From NCBI GenBank assembly GCA_934394615.1, contig CAKRRJ010000021.1:1-30805 (forward strand): a stretch of DNA of 30,805 nt. The letters are read 5' to 3'. This DNA is from an uncultured Lachnospiraceae bacterium. GTDB taxonomy: Bacteria; Bacillota; Clostridia; Lachnospirales; Lachnospiraceae. The notes under the pieces were generated by a model. It had not been told where the DNA came from. It saw nothing but the letters and a program-made list of their open reading frames with translations, and did no database searches. Made by a program: the position numbers and the translations under genes. Shown here one piece after another: positions 23,317-30,805 of this stretch (positions are counted from its first letter, which is position 1; every line of letters starts with the position of its first letter).

Positions 23317-24159
23317 TTATTTACCAATCTCACTCAGATACTTCTCGCGCAGTTTCTGGATCAGCTCCGGATTCTTCATGCCAACGGATTTCTGGTTCAG
23401 CTCCATCGCACGCATGCTCGGGTGGCTGGTGCTGGTCACCAGAATCTCATCCGCCGTGTAAAGCTCCTCTAAAGTAAACGCACGCTCCTCCACCGGAATG
23501 CCAAGCTCACTGCACCAGCGAATGATGTGTTTCCGCTCGGTTCCCGGAAGGATCAGGTTGTCGAGCGGATGAGTAATGAATACGCCGTCCTTCACCATGG
23601 AGATGTTGGAGTGGGAACACTCGGTCACATAGCCATCGCGCACAAACACGGTCTCGTTGCATCCTGCCTCGGAAGCTTTCTGCGCCGCCATCACGTTCGG
23701 GATCAGGTTTAAGGTCTTGATGTTGCAATGGTAGAAGCGGGTATCCGGGATGCTGATAAGGCGGTACTCATCGGACATCTGCACGCCCTTCCACGGCTTA
23801 CTGTATACATAGAGGTTGCTCTGCACATCCTTTCCCGGAAACAGATGGTTGCGCGGGGAAGTCCCTCTGGTTACCTGCCAGTATAAGAACTGGCAGCTGC
23901 TCTCCACCTTCTGCACCAGCTCATTTAAAAGAGCACCGACTTCTTCCTTTGTATATGGAAGCTCAATCTTTAACATTGCCGCGCTGTTGAACATGCGGTC
24001 GAGATGATCCTGCAGCGCAAAGATCTTGTAATCAAACACCATGCCTGCCTCATAGATGCCATCTCCAAAGTAAAAGCCGCGGTCGTTGGCCGGAATCATC
24101 ATATCGTCGATCCGGGTGATTCTTCCATTGTAATATGCGAGATCCTTCATTTTCTCCAT
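23317..24159 (-). CDS. dat: D-amino acid transaminase (class IV PLP fold)
   Basis: A 280-residue PLP enzyme that interconverts D-amino acids and 2-oxo acids, typically D-Ala + 2-oxoglutarate to pyruvate + D-Glu. The PLP lysine is Lys148 in NIKTLNLIPNVMA, with Glu180 in YVTECSHSN as the residue facing the PLP nitrogen. The TRGTSPRNH segment (97-105) keeps the Arg-x-His pair that traps the substrate carboxylate in Bacillus D-amino acid transaminase. That pair argues for the D-specific type over branched-chain transaminase. FGDGIYE is also family-typical. I chose ATG at 24159 (AGGAG 9 bases upstream); the open frame to 24384 would run into the divergent icd gene. It is followed by the P1 peptidase gene, probably in one operon. 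Confidence 0.88.
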   Translation of the reverse strand: MEKMKDLAYYNGRITRIDDMMIPANDRGFYFGDGIYEAGMVFDYKIFALQDHLDRMFNSAAMLKIELPYTKEEVGALLNELVQKVESSCQFLYWQVTRGTSPRNHLFPGKDVQSNLYVYSKPWKGVQMSDEYRLISIPDTRFYHCNIKTLNLIPNVMAAQKASEAGCNETVFVRDGYVTECSHSNISMVKDGVFITHPLDNLILPGTERKHIIRWCSELGIPVEERAFTLEELYTADEILVTSTSHPSMRAMELNQKSVGMKNPELIQKLREKYLSEIGK

Positions 24160-24202
24160 CGTAACCTTCTCCTTTTCGGATTTATTTGTATTTGCTCTGC
24201 AC

Positions 24203-24232
24203 ATTATATCACTTGGGATTTCCAAATGTAAA
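24203..24232 (-). promoter_or_regulatory. Sigma-A promoter of the dat-peptidase operon
   Basis: TTTACA (24227-24232), 18 bases, perfect TATAAT (24203-24208) on the minus strand. Confidence 0.65.
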
Positions 24233-24235
24233 TAG

Positions 24236-24264
24236 TTGTGGTAAACTAAAATAAATCTTATAAA
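24236..24264 (+). promoter_or_regulatory. Promoter of icd
   Basis: TTGTGG (24236-24241), 17 bases, TATAAA (24259-24264). Its -35 lies only 3 bases from the -35 of the divergent dat promoter, so the two may compete or share a regulator. Confidence 0.55.
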
Positions 24265-24322
24265 TTCTGAAAACGATCTGATTTCCCCACTGCAGTCAGA
24301 CCATGATGAGGAGGTAATAATT

Positions 24323-25534
24323 ATGGAAAAAATCCAGATGACGACACCGCTTGTAGAGATGGATGGCGACGAGATGGCTGCCATCTTATGGAAGGAGACC
24401 CGCGAAAAGCTGGTCGTCCCGTTTGTGGATCTGAAAGTCGATTACTATGACTTAAGCATCCGCAACCGTGACCGCACCGACGACCAGGTCACCATTGACT
24501 CCGCTAATGCCGCCAACAAATACGGCGTGGCTGTAAAGTGCGCGACCATCACCCCGAACCTGGAGCGCATGCAGGAGTACCAGTTAAAGAAAATGTGGAA
24601 GAGCCCGAACGCAACCATCCGCTCTATTATGGATGGTACGGTCTTCCGCGCTCCGATCCTCATCAAGGGCATTGAGCCTTATATCAAGAGCTGGACCAAA
24701 CCGATCACTCTGGCGCGCCACGCGTACGGCGACCTCTACCGTGCTTCCGAGATGAAGATCGACAAGCCGGGAAAATGTGAGCTGGTCTTCACTGCGGAAG
24801 ACGGAACCGAGACAAGGGAACTCATCCACAACTTCACCGCGCCTGGCATTGCGCAGGGCATTCATAACCTCGATGACTCTATCCGCAGTTTTGCCCGCTG
24901 CTGCATGACTTACGCGCTGGATGTAAAGCAGGACCTCATCTTCTCCGCAAAGGACACCATCTCCAAGATCTACGACCGCAGCTTCCGCGAGATCTTCAAA
25001 GAGGTATTCATGAGCGAGTTTATGGAAGCGTTTGAGAAAGCAGGCATCACCTACCAGTACTGCCTGATCGATGACGCCGTCTCCCGCGCCGTGAAAAATC
25101 CGGGTGGTTACGTCTGGGCATGCCAGAACTACGACGGCGATGTCATGAGTGATATGTTAGCAACCGCTTACGGTTCCGCGGCTATGATGACCTCCGTTCT
25201 AGTTTCTCCAAACGGAAACTATGAGTATGAGGCAGCCCATGGAACCGTGCGCCGCCATTACTACCGCTACTTAGAAGGCGGCGTGGCATCCACCAACCCG
25301 CTCGCCATCATCATGGCATGGGCAAGCGCGCTGGAAAAACGCGGTGAGCTGGATCAGAACAAAGAACTAGAAGCCTTCGGCCGCCAGTTAAAAGAAACGG
25401 CAGTCAAGACCGTGGAAGACGGTATCATGACTGCCGATCTGAAGAATGTTACAACGATCAAAAATCCGCACGTTGTCACCGGACTGGTGTTTATCGCAAC
25501 GGTACAGGAGCGCCTGATGGAACTGCGCGGGTAA
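24323..25534 (+). CDS. icd: NADP-dependent isocitrate dehydrogenase, eukaryote-type subfamily
   Basis: A 403-residue enzyme converting isocitrate to 2-oxoglutarate and CO2 with NADP+. It belongs to the subfamily of human IDH1/IDH2 rather than the E. coli Icd type. VKCATITPNLERM, KMWKSPNATIRSIMDGTVFR and ARHAYGDLYRA (the Arg matching human IDH1 Arg132) are nearly identical to the eukaryotic motifs. Metal-binding aspartates lie in IDDAVSRAV and YDGDVMSD; EAAHGTVRRHYYRY is the NADP-side loop. AGGAGG precedes the ATG by 8 bases. The gene stands alone, divergent from dat and convergent with a LysR gene 39 bases away. With the aconitase to the right it forms the citrate to 2-oxoglutarate branch. 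Confidence 0.96.
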   Translation: MEKIQMTTPLVEMDGDEMAAILWKETREKLVVPFVDLKVDYYDLSIRNRDRTDDQVTIDSANAANKYGVAVKCATITPNLERMQEYQLKKMWKSPNATIRSIMDGTVFRAPILIKGIEPYIKSWTKPITLARHAYGDLYRASEMKIDKPGKCELVFTAEDGTETRELIHNFTAPGIAQGIHNLDDSIRSFARCCMTYALDVKQDLIFSAKDTISKIYDRSFREIFKEVFMSEFMEAFEKAGITYQYCLIDDAVSRAVKNPGGYVWACQNYDGDVMSDMLATAYGSAAMMTSVLVSPNGNYEYEAAHGTVRRHYYRYLEGGVASTNPLAIIMAWASALEKRGELDQNKELEAFGRQLKETAVKTVEDGIMTADLKNVTTIKNPHVVTGLVFIATVQERLMELRG

Positions 25535-25573
25535 AATCTAAAATCGGGCGAAACTGTCAGAAGCTGGAGTCCG

Positions 25574-26506
25574 TCAATTGAATTTCTGCTTCATAAGGTC
25601 GATCAGGTACCGTTCCGCGCGGCCTAAGTACATATCTTCTTTGTAGACTGCGTTGACGTTCCAGTATTCCGGCGTCACGGAAAAATCGTAGCAGCAAAAA
25701 TGTTCCATGCCGCCAAGCACCTCCACGGCGCGCTGCGGAACAATGGCCGCGCCGAGTCCGGCTGCAGCGAGCTGGACCGCGGAAATACAGCTCGACAATT
25801 CAATCATGATCGTAGGGTCTATGCCATACTGCCGAAGAATCAGATCGGTCTTCCGGCGGATGGCATGGCCCTTTTTTAACATAATGAATGGAATATGTTT
25901 CATCTTATTTAAATTCACACAGGAAAGTTTCAAAACATCAGTTCCCGGCTGCTCCGGTTCCATCAGCATATCTTCTCCAATCGTATCCGGAGCTGCAACC
26001 AGAACAAGGCGCTCCCGGTAAATCAGCTCTGCTTTCAGGCCAACCGGAAGGTCTCCCTGCCCGCGCGGAATCACATAAAAGCTAATATCATCCCGCAGGA
26101 TCGCCTGCAAAAGCTCATCGGATTTCGCCTCCCGCACCTGAAGCTCAATGCCCGGATACTGCTTTTTAAAGTCCGGGATGATCGCCGGAAGCATGTATCC
26201 GGCACGCTCCGTCGGCATGCCAAATACAATGCGCCCTTTCTCACCAAGTCCCGCATCGATCAGCTCTTTTCGTAAGTTATCGCTCATTAAGAGGATCTTT
26301 CTGGCTGTCTCCACGTACTTTTCGCCCGCATAGGTAATGGTAAGCGGTGAGGTCCCGCGGTCAAACAGCTTCACACCCACATCCTGCTCCACCTTGGATA
26401 CGATGTGGCTGAGTGACGGCTGGGATATATAAAGCTTGCGCGCGGCCGCCGTGATGCTGCGGCAGTCCGCTACGGTTGTGATATAAAGCATTTCGCGAAA
26501 ATCCAT
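25574..26506 (-). CDS. LysR-type transcriptional regulator
   Basis: A 310-residue LysR protein with the N-terminal helix-turn-helix (MLYITTVADCRSITAAARKLYISQPSLSHIVSKVEQDVGVKLFDR) and a two-lobed effector domain (GRIVFGMPTERAGYMLPAIIPDFKKQYPGIEL; later LAAAGLGAAIVPQRAVE). ATG at 26506 follows AGGAGGAAGAGC; the longer frame to 26596 is discarded because the promoter lies inside it. It is downstream of the aconitase-superfamily operon on the same strand but behind a hairpin and with its own promoter. Targets may be that operon or the convergent icd; neither is shown by sequence. Confidence 0.92.
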   Translation of the reverse strand: MDFREMLYITTVADCRSITAAARKLYISQPSLSHIVSKVEQDVGVKLFDRGTSPLTITYAGEKYVETARKILLMSDNLRKELIDAGLGEKGRIVFGMPTERAGYMLPAIIPDFKKQYPGIELQVREAKSDELLQAILRDDISFYVIPRGQGDLPVGLKAELIYRERLVLVAAPDTIGEDMLMEPEQPGTDVLKLSCVNLNKMKHIPFIMLKKGHAIRRKTDLILRQYGIDPTIMIELSSCISAVQLAAAGLGAAIVPQRAVEVLGGMEHFCCYDFSVTPEYWNVNAVYKEDMYLGRAERYLIDLMKQKFN

Positions 26507-26558
26507 GCTCTTCCTCCTGAATGTACGGGATCCTTTTGCATTCCCTTTTTCTGCTACT

Positions 26559-26587
26559 ATTATATCCGCTTCCCGGGGCTTTCGCAA
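26559..26587 (-). promoter_or_regulatory. Sigma-A promoter of the LysR gene
   Basis: TTGCGA (26582-26587), 17 bases, perfect TATAAT (26559-26564) on the minus strand, about 50 bases before the ATG. Confidence 0.65.
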
Positions 26588-26595
26588 GCGCAGCA

Positions 26596-26629
26596 ACAGG
26601 GCGGCTCCCCCAAAAGGAGACCGCCCTGT
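26596..26629 (-). terminator. GC-rich hairpin at the end of the hydratase operon
   Basis: ACAGGGCGG-CTCC pairs with GGAG-A-CCGCCCTGT (one bulge). The stem is strong, but there is no T-run after it on the minus strand, so it may be a factor-dependent or mRNA-stabilising end rather than a classical terminator. Confidence 0.5.
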
Positions 26630-26645
26630 CAGCTTTGTTTATTTC

Positions 26646-28910
26646 CTATTTTTCATTTCTGTAATAATTAATCAGACATCCAGACAGCAGAATCTTCCGC
26701 TCATCTTCCGTCAGTGCGTCCAGCGTACAGGAAATCTCAAACTGAACACTTCCTGTTCCCGGATCCAGCACCTGCACGGTCACCGGATTTTTACACTCTG
26801 ACACCACATCCTGCACATCCCGGATCAGCAGATAGCTTCCCACCGGAATCTCCAGTGCCTCCTGCGTGCGAAGCGGCAGCAGGCCCCAGTTGATGAGGTT
26901 GGAACGGTAACGCTTGGTGGCGTACTCGTTTGCGAGGTTCGCGAAACCGCCCAATACCTTCTGGCAGCTTGCAGCCTGTTCTCTGGAGGAACCGTCACCG
27001 ATCTTATCGCTGACCATCAGGCTTCCGAGCATGATGTCGGACGCGCTGCAGTGAAGCTCTGCGGTGAGTTTTTCAAGTAACCCATCAAACTCCGCATCAC
27101 CGGTCCGGACTGCGCCAGACTGTGCTCTGCGGCTCTGTTCCAGTGCGCGCACTGCCTTCGCGCGGCCTACATACTCCGGATCGCGGCTGATCATGGTGTA
27201 TTCGGAGATCTTCTCCGGATTGGAACGGAACGAAGATGCCTCTCCGGACGGAACCAGCTCATCGGTCGTCACAGAACCATGGTAGGAACCTGCCGTCTTT
27301 AACAGCAAGTGCTTTGTGAGCGGATGCATCTGCGGCCAGTCCGCAATGTTCGGACCCATGGTCAGCTCCACGCTGTCATCGCCCTTGTTATAATTATCGA
27401 ACACCTGGTTCTCATAGATCTTCGGGTCAAAATGATGATGCAGGGTGCGGTACTCCACATCCAGTTCGGTTGCTGCTGTCAGCTTTCCGCCGTTTCGAAC
27501 CGTTGCCGCGATGGAACGGGCATCCATCAGGCAGGCGCAGGCCATCTGTCCCTGTCCCGGCTTGGAACCCTCCCGGTTCGGATAGTTTCTCGTCATGTGC
27601 CGGATGCTGACCTGATTGTTTGCCGGAACATCGGTCACGCCAAAGCACGGGCCGCAGATACACGGGCGCAGTGTCGCGCCGCTCACTGCCAGCTCCCCGG
27701 CAATGCCCTGCTGCATCAGATCTGCCATAACCGGAAGGCTTGCCGGGTTGATGCCAAGGTTTAAGCCATTTCCCGGAATGCCGTAACCCTTTAAGATATC
27801 TGCCATGGCAACGATGTTCTCAAACAGGCCGCCGCTGCAGCCGCTAACAAGCGCCTGGTCCGCATAGAACTCGCCATTTCGCATATGGGACGCAATGGAG
27901 AACGGCTCGCCGTGCGCTCCCTTGATCTTGTTTCCGGCTTCTTCCACCTCTTTGATGACCTCCGGCATGCGCTCCTTGAACTCACGGATCGGCATGGCGT
28001 TGCTCGGATGGAACGGAAGCGCGATCATACACTCCACACTGGAAAGATCGATCTCGATCAGTCCGTCATAATAAGCGCCTGCCTCCGGCACCATCTCACG
28101 GTACGCGTCCCCGCGGCCATGCTCTTCCAGAAATTCTTCGGTCTTTTTGTCGGTACACCACACGCTGGAAAGCGCCGCGCTCTCTGTGGTCATAGCATCA
28201 ATACCCATGCGGTATTCCATGCTCAGGTTATAAACGCCGTCACCGACAAACTCCAGGACTTTATTCTTGTTGAAATTATTCTGGAAGGTTGCCGCGATCA
28301 GGGCAAGTGCCACATCCTGTGGACCAACACCCGGTCTTGGAGAACCGGTCATTTTTACCGCCAGAACCGGCGGATACGCGATATCGTAGGTACGGCCTAA
28401 AAGCTGCTTTGCCACTTCGCCGCCGCCCTCACCGATTCCCATGGTGCCAAGGGCGCCATAGCGGGAATGGCTGTCGGAACCAAGGATCATCTTTCCGCCG
28501 CCGGCCATCATTTCACGCATGTACTGGTGAAGCACTGCCCGGTACGGAGGAACGAAAATGCCGCCGTATTTCTTCGCGTTTCCAAGACCGAATACATGGT
28601 CATCCTCGTTGATGGTGCCGCCCACCGCGCAGAGCGTATGGTGGCAGTTGGAAAGCACATACGGAACCGGGAATTTTTTGATTCCGCTGGCGCGCGCCGT
28701 CTGCAAAATGTTTACATAGTTATTATCCGGAGATACCAGCGCGTCAAACTTTAACTGAAGCTGTTCCATATTGTCACTGTGGTTGTGGGCTTTTAAAATG
28801 CCATACGCCATGGTTTTTGCTTTGCCCTCTGTCTGCTGCGCATTCGTCTCCGCCGCAGCAAAGGTGCCGTCAGCCGCAAGCACAACACCATGATCTGTCA
28901 ATTTTACCAT
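26646..28910 (-). CDS. Aconitase-superfamily hydratase (YbhJ-like)
   Basis: A 754-residue hydratase of the aconitase superfamily, matching the length of E. coli YbhJ, a member of unknown substrate. Fe-S ligands are present: Cys358 in LVSGCSGGLFENI and Cys419/Cys422 in CICGPCFG. The substrate loop SDSHSRYGALGTMGIGEGG is at 145-163 and the swivel-domain loop GDGSSREQAA near 640. The cluster motif differs from true aconitases (SGCSGG in place of SCTNS), so citrate/isocitrate is unlikely to be the substrate. A dehydration of another 2- or 3-hydroxy acid is plausible. AGGAGG precedes the ATG. It is the third gene of an aconitase-prpF-hydratase group on the minus strand, separated from prpF by a hairpin. 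Confidence 0.88.
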   Translation of the reverse strand: MVKLTDHGVVLAADGTFAAAETNAQQTEGKAKTMAYGILKAHNHSDNMEQLQLKFDALVSPDNNYVNILQTARASGIKKFPVPYVLSNCHHTLCAVGGTINEDDHVFGLGNAKKYGGIFVPPYRAVLHQYMREMMAGGGKMILGSDSHSRYGALGTMGIGEGGGEVAKQLLGRTYDIAYPPVLAVKMTGSPRPGVGPQDVALALIAATFQNNFNKNKVLEFVGDGVYNLSMEYRMGIDAMTTESAALSSVWCTDKKTEEFLEEHGRGDAYREMVPEAGAYYDGLIEIDLSSVECMIALPFHPSNAMPIREFKERMPEVIKEVEEAGNKIKGAHGEPFSIASHMRNGEFYADQALVSGCSGGLFENIVAMADILKGYGIPGNGLNLGINPASLPVMADLMQQGIAGELAVSGATLRPCICGPCFGVTDVPANNQVSIRHMTRNYPNREGSKPGQGQMACACLMDARSIAATVRNGGKLTAATELDVEYRTLHHHFDPKIYENQVFDNYNKGDDSVELTMGPNIADWPQMHPLTKHLLLKTAGSYHGSVTTDELVPSGEASSFRSNPEKISEYTMISRDPEYVGRAKAVRALEQSRRAQSGAVRTGDAEFDGLLEKLTAELHCSASDIMLGSLMVSDKIGDGSSREQAASCQKVLGGFANLANEYATKRYRSNLINWGLLPLRTQEALEIPVGSYLLIRDVQDVVSECKNPVTVQVLDPGTGSVQFEISCTLDALTEDERKILLSGCLINYYRNEK

Positions 28911-28962
28911 GTTCTCCTCCTGCTCCGGACTTTTTCAAATCCGGCTTTCGTTCGATTCAAAA

Positions 28963-29001
28963 CCTGCCGCAAAATGCCACGTCCGGACATCCTGCGGCAG
29001 G
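28963..29001 (-). terminator. Intercistronic hairpin between prpF and the hydratase gene
   Basis: CCTGCCGCA and TGCGGCAGG form a perfect 9-bp stem, with an inner GTCCGGAC palindrome in the loop, followed on the minus strand by TTTTGAAT. The short T-run suggests partial termination or mRNA processing, leaving the hydratase at a lower level than the two upstream genes. Confidence 0.5.
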
Positions 29002-29032
29002 TATCTGCTGTTCCTTTTTGTTGTTTTCATGA

Positions 29033-30172
29033 TTATTTTCGGATGTACAGGGTTCCGTCCATGATCCGGCGCGCGGTTCTCTGAACGCCCACGCTCGGCA
29101 GCTGCAGCTCCCCGTTTTCCTCTTTCAGCTCCGGAACCATCGTCATGATGCCGCTCGGATGGCCAATGCGCACATTTCCACTCTTTCCGGCTTTCCGGAG
29201 TACTTTTTCTACCACGGAACCTTCCATGGCTGCTGCCACGCTGATGGCGCTCGCGGAAGTCAGCGGACATGCCTTATGGCACTTGAATACGGAAATGACA
29301 CGGGCGCAGACATCCATATCGTCCTCGCTCACCTGCTGACCTGCAATGTCGGTGTAGGATTTCGGCACAGTCACAAAGCCAACCTTCGGCACAGCCGGGC
29401 TGTTCTCGGTCGCATCTTTTAAGTCCTTCGCAAAGCCCATCTTGCAGCACGCAACGCCGCGGATTTTCTCCAGAAGATCGGAAACTTCTTTGTTTCCGTT
29501 TACTTCCTCTGGAAGCTCAGTTCCGGTCATGCCGATATCTTCTGCCTTAACAAGAACCATCGGATTAGAAACATCCAGAATGGTAGCCTCGATCGGTCCA
29601 AATCCCGGAATCTCCAGTGTCTCCACACAGGTTCCGGTCGGGAGGAGCTTTCCGGTCTTGGCACCGGCCGGATTCAGGAATTTGACATTCAGTTCTGCGG
29701 CGGTTCCATCGACACCGGCGATCGCGCAGTCACCCTCCTGGGCAAACGTTTTTGTCTCCGGATCGATCGGAACGGTCACATCAATGTATTTGTCCGTATT
29801 GCGGTTTAACATATGAACCGTGGTAACCGGCTCAGTGATCGTCACCATGCCCTCTTCCACTGCATACGGACCAACGGCTGCCGTCATGTTGCCGCAGTTA
29901 GACTTATAGTCCACCTGGCTCTTGCCGACGATAACCTGTCCAACCAGATATTCCACATCAATGCCCGGCTCCTCGCTCTTCCACACGATTACGATCTTAT
30001 TATTAGAAGAAACGGTTCCGCCCAGTCCATCGATCTGCTTCGGATCCGGGTCGCCCATGGCCTGAAGGAAAATGCTGTCCCACTCCTCCCGGTTCTCCGG
30101 AAGGTCTTCCTTGTGAAACATGCAGCCCTTGCTGGTGCCGCCGCGCATAAATACTGTCTTAAATGTTCTCAT
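29033..30172 (-). CDS. prpF: PrpF-family isomerase (2-methylaconitate/aconitate or oxalomesaconate type)
   Basis: A 379-residue protein of the PrpF family (diaminopimelate-epimerase fold). Members isomerise double bonds in tricarboxylates: 2-methyl-trans-aconitate to the cis form, trans- to cis-aconitate, or 4-oxalomesaconate tautomers. The start RTFKTVFMRGGTSKGCMF and the central NCGNMTAAVGPYAV (Cys93) are signatures, as is GHPSGIMTMVPEL near the end. ATG at 30172 follows AGGAGG; five extra codons to 30187 lack a better site. It lies 39 bases after the aconitase gene. No methylcitrate synthase or lyase (prpC, prpB) is visible, so the classical propionate role is not supported by this window. 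Confidence 0.9.
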   Translation of the reverse strand: MRTFKTVFMRGGTSKGCMFHKEDLPENREEWDSIFLQAMGDPDPKQIDGLGGTVSSNNKIVIVWKSEEPGIDVEYLVGQVIVGKSQVDYKSNCGNMTAAVGPYAVEEGMVTITEPVTTVHMLNRNTDKYIDVTVPIDPETKTFAQEGDCAIAGVDGTAAELNVKFLNPAGAKTGKLLPTGTCVETLEIPGFGPIEATILDVSNPMVLVKAEDIGMTGTELPEEVNGNKEVSDLLEKIRGVACCKMGFAKDLKDATENSPAVPKVGFVTVPKSYTDIAGQQVSEDDMDVCARVISVFKCHKACPLTSASAISVAAAMEGSVVEKVLRKAGKSGNVRIGHPSGIMTMVPELKEENGELQLPSVGVQRTARRIMDGTLYIRK

Positions 30173-30211
30173 GTCGCTCCTCCTCACATTCTATCGATTT
30201 TGCACTCTATT

Positions 30212-30805
30212 TTATTTGTTCTCTGCTTCCATTTCTTTTAACTGCTTCTGCAGGTGGCGCAGCTGGCCGCCGGAAAGGATAACTTCCAGCTCATTATCAG
30301 AAAGCTCCAGTTTTGCCTTGAAAGAAATGCCTTTGGTCAGATCTTTTACTTCTACTTCTCTGGTCTTCATCTGGTCAAGAAGTCCTTCTACTTCCAGCTC
30401 ATCCAGGAGATCCAGTTTGTCGTAATCGGCCGGGTCCGCAAATACCATCGGGATGATGCCATGATTGATCAGGTTTCCTTTGTGAATGCGGGCAATGCTC
30501 TTTGCAATGACCATCTTCACGCCCAGATACATCGGGTTGATGGCTGCGTGCTCACGGGAAGATCCCTGGCCGTAGTTCTCGCCGCCGATGATGATGCTCT
30601 TGCCCATTGCCTTTGCGCGGGCAGCGAACTCCGGATCATAGCGGTGGTAGCAGTACTGGCTCATAAGCGGGATGTTGGAACGCATGCTGGAGAACTCCGC
30701 GCTTGCCGGGGTAATGTCATCGGTGGTGATGTTATCCACAGTCTTTAAGCTGATCTGAGCCTGTAAATGCTGCTCCGGCGCATCCGGGATCGGAAGCGGC
30801 AGGAT
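30212..30805 (-). CDS. Aconitate hydratase, C-terminal part (5' end beyond window)
   Basis: An open frame of 197 residues running off the right edge. It contains the aconitase swivel domain: DNITTDDITPASAEF, then GGENYGQGSSREHAAINP, with the Ser-Arg substrate-binding pair of the fourth domain, and HKGNLINHGIIPMVF. The C-terminal 60 residues are charged and end in EAENK. With PrpF next to it, it could be a citrate/isocitrate aconitase or a 2-methylcitrate dehydratase (AcnD-like). The Fe-S half, which would decide this, is outside the window. Together with icd it would give the oxidative branch from citrate to 2-oxoglutarate. Confidence 0.9.
   Translation of the reverse strand: MLPLPIPDAPEQHLQAQISLKTVDNITTDDITPASAEFSSMRSNIPLMSQYCYHRYDPEFAARAKAMGKSIIIGGENYGQGSSREHAAINPMYLGVKMVIAKSIARIHKGNLINHGIIPMVFADPADYDKLDLLDELEVEGLLDQMKTREVEVKDLTKGISFKAKLELSDNELEVILSGGQLRHLQKQLKEMEAENK

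Noticed and set aside
26646..30805. Complete methylcitrate cycle operon
   Set aside because: Only PrpF and aconitase-superfamily genes are visible; no methylcitrate synthase or lyase is in the window.

Overview
The window looks like a chromosomal segment from an anaerobic Firmicute, most likely a Lachnospiraceae-type Clostridium. Genes have strong AGGAGG-type ribosome binding sites and sigma-A promoters close to TTGACA/TATAAT. The gene content fits this group: a DUF6465 Ala/Lys-rich protein, a DUF1576 membrane protein, a eukaryote-type NADP isocitrate dehydrogenase and an acyl-CoA carboxylase/decarboxylase carboxyltransferase. The taxonomic call is inference. I see no rRNA, tRNA, CRISPR, transposase or phage gene. 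No gene-free stretch exceeds 300 bases; the longest are 18955-19229 and 21962-22211.

Left part (1-11104), mostly housekeeping: a partial biotin-dependent carboxyltransferase (-); a penicillin-binding-protein-type D-Ala-D-Ala carboxypeptidase (-); dinB coupled to an RluA-family pseudouridine synthase (+); a DUF1576 membrane protein behind a near-consensus promoter flanked by an inverted repeat (+); an RsmF-like rRNA m5C methyltransferase (-); a small histone-tail-like DUF6465 protein (-); the azlC-azlD branched-chain amino acid exporter pair (-); and a divergent LysR regulator (+).

Middle part (11133-24159), the most coherent accessory block. A family 5 solute-binding lipoprotein and a complete Dpp/Opp-type ABC importer (dppBCDF) are transcribed leftward. 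An M55 D-aminopeptidase (DppA type) and an M42 metallo-aminopeptidase follow. Divergent from the binding protein is a regulator built like a sigma-54 activator, with its ATPase motifs eroded, the GAFTGA loop absent and a winged-helix-like C-terminus. It is followed by a C26 gamma-glutamyl hydrolase. Converging on these are a D-amino acid transaminase and a P1 (DmpA-type) aminopeptidase. Together they read as a locus for importing and dismantling peptides that contain D-amino acids or gamma-glutamyl links, such as cell-wall peptides. It resembles the B. subtilis dpp-ykf locus in logic but uses different enzymes. The combined function is inference; the individual families are well supported.

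Right part (24160-30805): icd (+) is divergent from the D-amino acid transaminase, so a 2-oxoglutarate-producing enzyme and a 2-oxoglutarate-using enzyme share one intergenic region. Then come a LysR regulator (-) and a leftward operon of aconitase (partial), a PrpF-family isomerase and a second, YbhJ-like aconitase-superfamily hydratase. This suggests tricarboxylate metabolism feeding 2-oxoglutarate, plus an unassigned hydratase/isomerase step.
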